From contig JASWHV010000012.1 in assembly GCA_030760725.1 (NCBI GenBank), forward strand, positions 21,714,368-21,778,367: a stretch of 64,000 nucleotides of DNA, written 5' to 3'. This DNA comes from Neostapfia colusana (taxonomy: Eukaryota > Streptophyta > Magnoliopsida > Poales > Poaceae). Of the stretch, positions 45,497 to 56,589 are shown in pieces (the stretch's first letter is position 1; each line of letters starts with the position of its first letter). Made by a program: the position numbers and the translations under genes. The notes beneath the pieces were generated by a model. It saw only the letters and a list, made by a program, of their open reading frames with translations, searched no databases and was not told where the DNA came from.

Positions 45497-46629
45497 GGTC
45501 TCGTCAACTATGAAACCACGAGCATCATTATCCAACTCACGATCTTGAGCTTGCTGCTGTGGTGTTGGCGTTAAAAATGTGGAGGCATTATTTGCTTGGC
45601 AATTTTGTCCACCTCTACACCGACGACAAAAGCTTGAAGTATATCTTCACACAGAAGGAGCTGAATATGAGACAACGAAGATGGTTGGAGCTCATAAAAG
45701 ATTACGAAATCGAGATCCATTACCATCCGGGGAAACCGGACGTGGTTGCCGACGCGCTTAGTCGAAAAGCCCACGTTCACAACTTGGCGATTGCTGAGTT
45801 GGGAGATGAAGAACCGAGTCTCCATGTCATTCCATATGGAACCCTTTATAATATTGCTCTTATCCCAACGATCCGAGAGGAGATTCTTGAGGCTCAAGGG
45901 AGAGACAGGGGTATGTCTCACATACGGAGAAGATTAGACAACGGAGAGATGAAGTGCTTCCGGAAGGATAATGACGGTACGCTATGGTTGAACGACCGTA
46001 TAGTTGTACCGCGTAATATGAGCTCCGGAAGAAGATCTTGGATGAAGCCCACGTGTCAAAGTTTTCCATTCATCCCGGCAGCAACAAAATGTACCAAGAT
46101 TTGAAACTGAAATTTTGGTGGACACGGATGAAGATGGAAATTGCTGTGTACGTATCCGAGTGTGATACGTGTAGACGGGTTAAGGCTGATCATATGCGAA
46201 AAGTCGGACCGCTACAACCACTGAATATACCGGCATGGAAATGGGAGGATGTGAGTATGGATTTCATCGTTGGATTACCGCTCACATTCCGTAAGCATGA
46301 CTAAATTTTTGTGATTGTCGACCGGTTGACGAAATCAGCTCATTTCATTCCGGTGAAAACTCATTATCAAACCAAGCAATATGCAGAGTTATACATCTCA
46401 AGAATTGTATGCTTACATGGTGTCCCAAACACCATTATTTCAGTTTGGGGTGCGCTGTTCGTTGCTCGTTTTTGGGACCCGTTGCACGCCTCGCTGGGCA
46501 CTAAGCTCATTAGAAGCTCCGCATATCACCCTCAAATCGACGGACCAACGAAGAGGGTGAACCAAGTGCTGGAAGACATGTTGAGAGCATGTTCCATCCA
46601 CCACGGTAAGAATTAGGATGATCACTTAC
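45497..46629 (+). pseudogene. Element B' RNase H end and integrase N-terminal half
   Basis: It continues the B' frame after element [54 protein letters not shown], then integrase [36 protein letters not shown] (first Asp). The second Asp region reads IISVWGALF instead of SDRG, so that Asp is lost. PTKRVNQVLEDM replaces TERVNQ, so the Glu is lost as well. Frameshift near 46030; stops near 46304 and 46617. Interrupted by solo LTR E at 46630. Confidence 0.87.
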
Positions 46630-49600
46630 TGTAAAAGCCCAAGAATTTACTTGCTAGACTGTTCATCACATCACCACACAACAGCTCATTTGGTGGATAG
46701 TTCATGAACACATGTGAAAAGCAAGTAAACACCATCAAGAGGTTGATCAGAGGAAAAACTCATAACTCCAAAAAGTAGAAGCTCACACATATAAACATGA
46801 TAGGCTGGGCTCACCATTAGGCCCTAAATATTCTTAGGAGTGCTCATACTAAGTTTCATGTAAATCCTAATCATTTTGAGGCACTTTTGGAGACATTGGT
46901 AAAAAGGGCTAATTTGAATGCAAATTCAAATTTCAGCTACTTTCGTCACTTGGATTCAAAAGTTGAGTTCATATTCAATCTTAGCACATGTTTCAGTGTT
47001 AGTCCACCAATTTTCATCCCCATTGGAGTTCATCTTGTCGGGAGCTATATTTGGATGAATTCAAAAACTGAATTTGAATTTCAAATTCGAGTGTGAATTG
47101 AAGTGGGCTGACAAGCTCAAATTTGAGGGTTCCAAATTACACTAATGACTTGGTGGTGAAGCCTGCTATTTAATTGTGAGTAGCTGGGGAGAAATATCAG
47201 TGGAGAAAATGAAATTGAGTTGAGGGGTGGGACGCAGCAGTCAGCCTCACAGCTCTCAACAGTTGGTTCTCTGTTTTTCACCGCTGCAACCGAGCTGTTG
47301 CACGCGCGCGCGGACGAACGGAGATCGCTTCCAAGGAGCCTCCACCTCGACCCATTTTTCTCCATGTCCTAAGCCACAGAGGAGCTTCCAAAGACGTGTC
47401 CTCCCACGTGCACCGGCGTCCTACCGAGCCACAGCCTCACTCGTACGCGCGCGCTCGTCTCTGTTCTCACCACCCGAGCAACACTCGGCTCTCCATCGTC
47501 TCCGTGATACAGGCCACAACTCGGACGATCACCTACAGCAAAAACACGCACCATCCTCTGCTCGATCTTCCGGTGAACACCTTCCTCCATCTCGTTCAGA
47601 AGCGAGGGAGTATTTTGTGGTTTACCGACTAGCCGTTCTTAGGACCGAGAGGGGGCTCGACTCAAAATTCTTGGTGATCAGTCCATACTAGCTCATTTTC
47701 CTTTAGCCATACGTCCTAGCCCTTCCAACGGACCTCTAGGATCAACAACCGGTGAAAACTATCGACTATGGTTGCTGTTCTTTGAGTTTTTCCGATCCCC
47801 GCCGTTTTTAGCTCTAGGTTGACGGTGAGGTACTAGCTCCAGACGTTTCCATGGCAAACCGAGTTCATTTTTATGCTCAGCATGCCTCCACGTAGCTGTA
47901 AGAGGAAACCGTTCAAAACATAGGGTCCTATGTAGCTCGGGCGACATCACCGGAGTTGGAGTCGCCGCTGTCACCGTCGCGAGCATGGTTCCGGCAATCG
48001 CCGAGCTTCGGTGAGTGCACCAACGTGTTCCCTGAGCGAAGTTGGGCACAGACGGTGAGTTTCGTCAAAGTTTTGTAGAACGACTGGCGGCAAGCTTTCC
48101 GGCGATGCGCCGCCGCGGGAGCGCGGGTGTCGCGAGGAAGACGAAGGAGAGGCCGGGTCCACCGGTCAGTCTCTGTTTTCCAGCGGGGATCGGTTTGCGG
48201 CTGGGATTCGGTGCGGCAGCGCGGGTGAAACCCCGTGGGCTGCGATGTGGCCACGAGCTCAGTGGGGCGGTTTAAATAGTGGGGCCCACAACCAGAGTTT
48301 AAACATTTCCAACAATTTCAGATTCTAGTTCAAACTTCAAATGTATATAACTTTTGCTAGGAATCTCCAAATTTAGTGAGCCAAATTTTGTTGGATTCAT
48401 CTTTTCTATTACTATCCAGCAAAACAAGTTTCAGCTCATGAAACTTATTATTTTTCCAAAATTAGTTCCCTAAAGTTTAAATTGTTAGGAATTTTATCTG
48501 GAGAATTACTTTATGGAAAATTCTGAAATTTGACTAGGATGTTCTTTTGAAAATACTTGAATCACTGGGAAATTTTCAGATCCATACAATTTCATTTAGT
48601 CCTCCTAAATGTGTGATTAAATGAACTGCCCTGAGAAAATAGAAAAATGTACAGAAACATTTTTCAGAATTTTCTCAAATTTTGATTAGGGCATAACTTT
48701 CTCTAGGATTCTTTAAATTACATGAAACCAACTCCATTTGAACCATCTCAAACTCTAGTTTCCAGAAAGTAATGGTTTGATCCATGAAAATCCCTGGAAA
48801 TCCTTAGAAGCTCTAATAATGACCATTTAGAATTTTAGTTGGACAGATCTCAAATAGGCTTTGATTCAAATGAAACTTGGTCAAGTCTCTGGTTAGGTTC
48901 TTACCAAGCCACAGTAAAAATTTCAGAGACAAAGGGAATGTCTATCTAGAGTTATAGTCTTTACATACTAAATTCAACACATTTGCATTTAAATTTGACA
49001 TATCGATTGAATTGCTTACGTGTAGTCGCTGAACGCGAGGAGACCCTGGAGGTTTTGGACTTCATACTTCCAGAGGAGACACTAACACCTTACCCTCAGC
49101 AACAAGGCAAGCCCCTGTTTGCATTTAACAAGTTTTATAATGTTTTGCTTTATATACACTTAGTGTGGAGTATGTGTGTGCATTAGGTGTAGGATGGATG
49201 AAAACCCCCAAATGCATGACCAGATTTTTTCCAAAAGGAGTGAGGGTAGTGTCTAAGTCCTAGAGTAGTTCATGCTGTGCTAAATGTTTATAGACTGCGG
49301 TACAAGTCGAGTAGTTGGAATATACTCACGGGTATAGGGTTCAGGACACACGGGATTGGTTTGGGATGTGAGACAACTTTAGTAAGAAAAAATGAGACTA
49401 GGCAGGGGCTAGGATGCAGCAAAAGGAAGTTTTGTGGGTGTAGCCCTGTCCCTGTCGATTGAGGACTGATCCGTGTGCGGCCCACGCTGGTCAAGTTTAA
49501 ATTACCGAAAGCATATCAGATATATGGGGTCCGATAAACTGATGTAACCTATATCTCCAAGCGCCGAGGCATAACCCACCGATTTATAGGTGTAGGTTGA

Positions 49601-50495
49601 GGGAAGCAAGGTGAAAATCCGCTAAAGGGCATAGAGAGATGCTCCATGTAGTGAACCTCCTGTCTGTTTGGGTGCGAGCGGTTTGACGTTTGGGCTGTTG
49701 GGTGAAAGGTTGTCCTGTACGACATCGAGTGAGCGTGCTGTGCAGCTCCACAGGTGTGCGTACGTGACGTGCTCTTCGTGTATCCCTGCAGGTGTATATC
49801 AAGTCGATTCGCCGTCCCTTACGGTAATGAGTACCACTTGGTCACTGAGTCGTGACGTGGGTTAACATACGGAATGCTATTATTCAATATTGCTGATATG
49901 AATAAATTGTATTGTTACATGTGTGCCACCAAGTATTGCTTACTAAATTTCGGATTCATGAACCGTTAACATGTGGATAAAATATGAACTAATTATGAAC
50001 TTTTAGCGTGTCCATTTGCTGCAATTTATCATCCTATATTCGAGTATAATCCGCATGTAGAGTTTCATGTGTAGGAGAGTCGGTTAAGACTTTCTGAGCC
50101 ATCGTGCTCAACGTTGCTGCTATGAGTGTTTGCAGGTGAGGAGTACCCCATGGACTCGGAGTATGAGTCCACCGGCGAGGGCTACACTCCGTCGGGGACT
50201 ACAGCTGAGTGGGAGCCGTACACGCCGCACTGAGGCTGAGTGCAGCTAGTGTGGGTTGTCCGTAGGGCCGGACAACCAACTTTTGCTAGTTAGGTGTGGG
50301 CGTGAGTTGTATAATTATCTTTCGCTGTAGTAGACTCTGTAAATAGGTGTAAACTGAAGGTTTGTACTACTTTGTACAAATTCAGTATGTCTTCAATGTA
50401 ATACTATGATTTCCTTATGATGTGTGCTGTCGGGTGTCGCATCGTGCGGCACCACCCTCTGAGATCCTGGGATGTACGGATTCCGGTCCTTCACA
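46630..50495 (+). mobile_element. Element E: solo LTR with CTTAC duplication
   Basis: It begins TGTAAAAGCCC and ends GGTCCTTCACA, 3,866 bp, flanked by CTTAC at 46625-46629 and 50496-50500, with no internal region. The integrase frame of B' continues across it (DDHL to PLAEF). Solo LTRs arise by recombination between the two LTRs of a complete element. It carries the shared LTR hairpins at about 49309-49327, 50095-50110 and 50433-50453, and TTTAAA at 48271, 1.64 kb from its start. A related LTR start is at 63026. Confidence 0.9.
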
Positions 50496-50500
50496 CTTAC

Positions 50501-51174
50501 CGTTGGCGGAATTTTTATACAGTAATGGCTATCAAGCAAGTATAAAAATGGCACCATATGAGGCTCTCTATGGCTGAAAATATCACACACCGCTGAATTG
50601 GTGTGAGTCCAACAAAAGAGTACTGTTCAGGGTTGATCTTGTCAACGAAGCCGAAGACCGAGTTCGGTCGATACAATAGAATTTGAAGGCTGTACAATCT
50701 CGACAGAAAAGCTATGCGGATTAGACGCGTCGACCTCTGCATTTTGACGTTGGAGAGCATGTTTATCTTCGTGTATCTCCGATGAATGGAATTCCCCGGT
50801 TCGGTGTAAAGGGGATGCTTGCTCCCGGATTTATAGGTCTATTTGCTATCACGGAGAAGTGCCGACCCGTAGCCTACAGGCTGGAGTTACCGGCAAGTCT
50901 CGCTGGAGTTCATGACGTATTCCATGTGTCACAGCTGCGGAAGTGTCTCAAATTTGCTGCTGCTGTCCGCACCGAAGAACTCGACGAATTGAGACTGGAT
51001 CTTACCTACACTGAGCGACCAGTTCAGATTATTAATGAAAAGACCCGGATCACCGGGAACCGGACAGTAAAAACAAGGTGCTGTGGAGTAATCATACACG
51101 GAAGAGGTAACCTGGGAAAGTGAAGATTACCTCCGATCAACTATCCGGAACTTTTGTCATCATACAGCTTGTAA
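50501..51174 (+). pseudogene. Element B' integrase C-terminus and chromodomain remnant
   Basis: YQASIKMAPYEALYG, HTPLNWCES, VHLVNEAE-type helix, HVYLRVSPMNGIPRFG, VAYRLELPASLAGVHDVFHVSQLRKC, then a chromodomain-like stretch around VQIINEKTRITGNRT and a frameshifted VLWSNH near 51085. In-frame stops occur near 50577, 50681 and 50724. It directly precedes the polypurine tract. Confidence 0.85.
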
Positions 51175-51204
51175 TTACCTCTCCCGTCTCGTTTCTTCTT
51201 TTGT

Positions 51205-51239
51205 AATCTCGGGACAAGATTCTTATAAGAGGGGAGGTA
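51205..51239 (+). promoter_or_regulatory. Polypurine tract and upstream hairpin of element B'
   Basis: AAGAGGGGAGGTA (51227-51239) abuts the LTR. AATCTCGGGACAAGATT (51205-51221) is the B/C hairpin with one arm mismatch. Confidence 0.8.
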
Positions 51240-54200
51240 TGTAAAAGTCCCAAAATTGTTTATGAAATAAACCAAAGCTTGAATGCTATGTGTTTCAAAT
51301 TTATGAAAATGGGACTTATAAAAACTTTTCTACACGTAGGGGTGTACATGGATGTTCATCAAAAAGGGGCTCACATGTGTTGAACTAATGTGGACTTAAA
51401 CACCATGGATGAAATACTCCTTTGCATGAAGGAGATGAAAAAGCAAATTTTCAAACTCAAAGTTTATCTCAAAGTACTGCCAAACCTTTGAAAGTGAGGA
51501 CATTCATGGTGTCAACCTTTTGATTTTAGGGTGGGTTAGAAAGAAGTAATTATGTTCATTTGTGAATTTGAGCTGAATTCGAATTTGAAAGGCAAATTCA
51601 AACTGAATTCGGGTATTTAAAATTCCTGCCCATGTTTGAACATCAGAAATATCAGATGGAGAGGATTCACATGAAAATGATTTTAGAGGAGGAAAAATAG
51701 GGGACCCACATGTCATTGGGACAAAGTGACTTGCAACCGAAGTCTTGTTCTGTTCAGTGTCTAACACCACCAAATAACCTTATCTGAGCGCCACCAAGGA
51801 TCACACAGAGGCCACCTCCCATTGTTGCAGTCGTGCTGGGGACCAGCATGTGGGCTGCCTTAGCTCACGGCGTGATCCTCTCCCTCAGAAACTGAGCCAC
51901 TGCCTCTTTGCTTCCTCTTCGCACAAGAAAAAGAACCGAGCTCACTGCCGCCCCAGTCAATCGATCGGGAGCCGGCCAAAGCTTGCGCACACCACCCCTC
52001 TGAGCTGCAAGACGGCACTGGGTGAGCTGCTCCTACTTCCTCGGCGCAAAAACGGCTCGAGCTACGACTTCCGGAACCTAGAACGGCTCTCCTCCGCGGC
52101 GGCCGATCCTCACCGCGACTCGGTGTTCACGTGGACAGCCCACACCGGAGGTTTTCATGCCCGATCAAGGGCGGCCATAAGAGCGCCGGTGATCCATGCT
52201 GCTTCCACCCAAAGACTCAAGTCGAGCCGTGAACCGCCAAGCTCTAATTCTTGAACTTTTCTCCGGCGTGCACAAACCTAGCGGCTGGTACGAAATCTCC
52301 AAATTCTAGTTCAATCTCCATTCTTAGGTCACCAAGTCTTGTGCACAGGAGCTAGGCTAGCTGACGATCGTTTGCTATTCGCAACCCTAGCTCGGAAAAA
52401 CACGTAGACAGCACAATTTATCGGTTTTCCGAGCTCAAACGCGGCGGATGTCTCGGGCGCGCGGTGACAACCTAGTTGGAGCCATTCCCGAGCATGTTTG
52501 AGGCCATGTCGATCTTCCTCGAGACCCACTTGTGCTGTAGAGCCGTTTTCCCAAGCTTTTGGCAGGCTAGAATGGTTGGTCGTTGGCACCAATCCTCTCC
52601 CGAGGCCGCCGCACGCCGCTGAAGGGTTTTCGGCCACTGGCAGCCCGAGAGAACCCCATCAGTAGATTCCCCGACCTCCTAAACTCCCAGGCGCGGAGCC
52701 TCCGGCCGGGAGGCAGCTGGGAACGAGTAGCCGACGAGGGGCTAGCGTGCGTGAAGGGAGCCGGAGGTTGAAGACGAGCACCGGCCCCACGTGTCAGCGG
52801 CAGTAAATTTAAATCCAAGATCGGTTGTGGCTAGAGATCCAGTATGACTGTGCTCTGTAAACCCAGTAGCTCGGTGTGGCTCGCATTCTATTGGCTGCTA
52901 TTTAAACCGTCAGCCCAGCTTGAGTTTTGAATGGAAAATCAATTCCAGTTTCAGCTCCAACTTTAGAAATTCATATCTTTGTGTAGGAGACTCCAAATTG
53001 GGTTAGACTCAGTTTGCAATTATCTATCCAAGTATGAACCCCCAATTGTATGAAAGTCAATAATAAATTATGGGTAATTATATAAAATTTTTATGTAAAA
53101 GAATTATTGAGGGAATTCGGTTGAGCCCAAAATGAGCAAATTTCTCTAGAATATTCTTTTGGATATTACCGACCTCCTGGAAAATTTTCAGCTCATTTAG
53201 AGTTGATTTGAGTAGGAATTAGCTGAGTGCAATCTGACGTACTCTAAATTGTTCAGAAACCTTTTCAGAAAAAATATCCACTTTTTAAAATCAGTTCTGG
53301 GCAATTCATAGCTCGAAAAACCATAGGAAAATTCAGGCATGCTCTATGAGCTATACTTGAAATTTTAGTTCACTTGATTGGGCATGAAAATGCAGATGAC
53401 TGCAGAATTGATTCTTTTTAGCATAACTGCTTAAAGAATTATTCTAGAGAAAATACTTTCTTGTGACCAGGAACTCACATCTAAAGTTTCAGCTCATGTT
53501 GAGCCTTGGAGGTTTTCCATTCTTATGTAAGTAAGAAAAACAGAAGAACTTTGTGGGAATTATGTGGGACACAATTTCCTTCCACTTTAGCTGCAATTTG
53601 GAAAGCTAAGTCCCTGTGTAGCATAGGATTTCCTGTAAAAATTTCAATGTCCTTGGAGTTCAGGTTCTCCAGTTTTCTTCAGATTAGTTCAGCTCATCTC
53701 TTATGACCATTAGGAACTTAGCTATGTTTATAACTAAACTTATAAGGCAGATTTAGTTAATCCTTAATTTCTTTGCACAACAGAGGCAACAAAATCATTC
53801 TTAGCACTTCCACACAGTCCTCTGTTCTTCAGAAGTTTATGTCTTTAATTCTTTAAATTGCATTATAAAAAACTTATGCATATACATGTTGATAGTGCTC
53901 ACGACGTAGGACTTCGACGGAGTCATCCCTTGAGGTGTGGATCAGTTGAGGAAATTCAGGAGGATCAAGGGATAGAAGATCACTAAATGATTATATATAT
54001 TACTCCCCTGCAAAACAGGCAAGCTACAGTTTGCATTTAACGGCATTTAAGTTTTTACTTTGTATTCACTCTGTTGGTTAGGAAATGCAATGTGCATTAG
54101 GTCTAGATGATTTGATACTCCTCTTGCATGACCAGAGAAACCATAGAGTATTTGGGTAGATGTCTATTCATCATGTAGAAATTGCCGTGCTTAAATAGGG

Positions 54201-55435
54201 TTCGGTAGAAGTGGAGTAGTTGGACGCTACTCGCATGAATAGGAGAAAAGGGGGCACATGGGATTGGTTCAGAAATTTGTTAGAAAGTTGAAATTGAGAC
54301 CGGGCAGGTTGTAGGAGCAACAGGACATAGGGCCTGGGTGTGTTAGACCTGTCCATGTTGGTCAAGGACCGATCCGTGTGCGGCCCTGTTGGGCAAGTTT
54401 GAATTTTGTACCAGACTCATGCTGGCTATATGGGACCCAGTAAACCGATGTTCCTCAGGAAGCTTGCGTTGGGACTTTTCCAGTCGCCTGCGATGGACGG
54501 ACGGTGTGCAGTATGTGGGTAACTCTCTCATGACATCTCATGTCGGTAGGTGACCATGAGGGAAATATGGGAAAGGCTGCCACGTACGACGTCAGGGATG
54601 GTTGCTGTAGGCAACACCGAGTACGGGTGTGCATGTCGTGTAGTCCAGGCATCTTTTGCTTCGAATCACCGTCACTCACAGATATTTGAGCATAGTTGTT
54701 CTCACAGTCGTGATGTAGTAAAGAACTTGCATGAGATAAGAACTAATCATTATTGGTTGAAGTTGATACTAGCCTTGTATTGTTGCTTTGAATGAATAGA
54801 TCAGTTGAAACTCGATTAATTTCCACCGTGAGCAAGTTACATCAAGAGAAGCGTTTCTTGTTTGATTGTGGACTCCCACTGTGAGGTGCCCAAGGTTACT
54901 CTTAATTTGCTGCTAATAATACCTAAAAGTAAGGATTCACACTTACGCGGATTCACTATGCCTTTTACTATCGTATGTTTACGTCATTATCTTCATGTAG
55001 AGCTTCATGATTAGTTTCGACGGTTAAGTCTTGCTGAGCTTTATGCTCACGGATACTATACTAGTTGTTTTGCAGGTATTGACTCTATGCTATGAGTACG
55101 GTTGTCCAATGAGACTCGCAACCCTCTGAGTGGATACTCATGAGCAACCTTGCTGCTGCAGTTTGTGATTCATGTTGCTAGTAAGAAACGTCCGAGGGCT
55201 GGACGGTTTCTTTGATGGTAAGTTAAATATGAGTTGTGAGAGTTGTATTAGTCTTCCACTGTAGTAATTGAGGTAAAGTATTTGTAAAGTTAACTCTTTG
55301 TACGCTTCCACAAATGATTTATGTAATATGATTTTTCCTTTACTCATCTTCTGTTGGGTGCCACATCGCACAGCACCACCCAATGCGATTCCCAGGCGAG
55401 CGGCATGACCCCGAGAGCGAGGCCGGGCCCTCACA
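51240..55435 (+). repeat. 3' LTR of element B' (4.2 kb)
   Basis: TGTAAAAGTCCC to GCCGGGCCCTCACA, in the opposite orientation to the related LTR at 7986-12103. The end region (CACCCAATGCGATTCCC...) matches that LTR closely. Shared hairpins at 54214-54232, 55035-55049 and 55357-55377 (the last degraded). TTTAAA at about 52901 is 1.66 kb from the start. ORFs inside are not supported. Confidence 0.85.
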
Positions 55436-55639
55436 GTCGGTTGTAGCATGAGCTACAATTGTACCACAGAAGAAGGAAGGCTGCTTTGCTGTATTTGTAT
55501 GCTAATATAGATGGGATGGATAAATCTTTTGAGTAAGTATTTGTTCTACTTCTATGCTACGTAGCATTATTTACTATACCTTAATCTAATATTCAAGTTT
55601 TCCGTACAACGCTTTTCATAAGCAAAATTGGACACTTAG

Positions 55640-56400
55640 ACATCAACCGACAAGCAAGCAGGTAGAAACGATGCAACGAGATGGAACTAATGGAGGGTCT
55701 AAATTTCTATCTTGGTTTCAAGATCAAGTAATATTTTCTTGTCACTTCTCTATCCTGAATTATATAGTAGTATGTAAAAAATATTCTTATAAGTTCATAT
55801 TATGGACAGTGTGTAAAAGATGTCGACGTCCATCAAGACCTGTGTCAACTATCTTATGGAATATTCAAAGTTAGAATGTACGGTCGGTACGACGTCAATG
55901 GGTTATGATTCTGTTCGACTCAATTTGAAGCTCTTCGTCCTCTTGCGGAAACGACTAATACCGAAGTTGTGATGAGAGCAATCGATGTTGAAGGACGGGA
56001 TCATTATCAAAATCCTCGAATTAAACTTTGATGGTAATAAGGAACCTAGTAGTTTTCTTTGATTGTGACTGATTTGATAACCACAATGGAACCCGTGAAA
56101 ACCAATTTGGCATGGATGAAGTGAAACGCAATGAAAAGCTGCGAGGGTACGACTGTTTTGTCCTTGCAGACCAAGTTGAGCAAGTGTATAATCTACCTTA
56201 TCCATACCAGAAGATGAGTGCTTGGTGGGTCGTACACAAGGTCAATTCTCATGAATGGTTATTTACCCCAAGCGATGTTGGGTACCATGATACTCCGACG
56301 TCTGTTGGTGAGTTCGATAATGTTTACCAAGAAGAAGATCTCCCACCCTCATTTGTCATTGAGCCTGGTCAATAGTTTGATGATTTAGTCAGAGATGCCG
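55640..56400 (+). pseudogene. CACTA tnp2-like transposase, C-terminal fragment
   Basis: NGGSKFLSWFQDQ (about 55690) is followed by an intron-like gap and frames broken by stops. VDGRDHYQNPRIKL-like and ELNFDGNKEP text resemble the tnp2 C-terminal region. The best part is FVLADQVEQVYNLPYP (about 56155-56215) with WWVVHKVNSHEW, matching the conserved 'ASQAEQVFY...WHVV' end of plant tnp2 transposases. The catalytic region is missing, so it is inactive. Confidence 0.7.
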
Positions 56401-56589
56401 ATGATGTACAGACTCGCGAGAAGCGCAAATGGAAACTACTCACTAAAAGAACTCGATGGTCCTGTTTAAGGAGTAGAGTAAATGAGCGAGATCCTGATGA
56501 CTTAAAATTAATACAAGTAATGTTTTCTTTATTTAATATTCATGTTGCATATTTTATAATAATTATACTTATCAAATCATTGTTGCAAT

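Larger units (their letters stand above)
32013..55435 (+). mobile_element. Element B': Tekay-like Ty3/gypsy retrotransposon, plus strand, interrupted by D and E
   Basis: The pieces at 32013-33742, 45497-46629 and 50501-51174 join in order into one pol once element D and solo LTR E are removed. A polypurine tract (51227-51239) and 3' LTR (51240-55435) follow. The 5' LTR and gag N-terminus are missing at the head-to-head junction with element B. It belongs to the same broad family as B (LTR termini and pol are related), but by eye only about three quarters of bases match in reverse transcriptase, so it is not a recent duplicate. Confidence 0.8.

Noticed and set aside
7981..55440. A shared target duplication for B and B' as one composite element
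   Set aside because: The flanks CCCGG and GTCGG do not match, and the two pol sequences are too diverged to be halves of one insertion.
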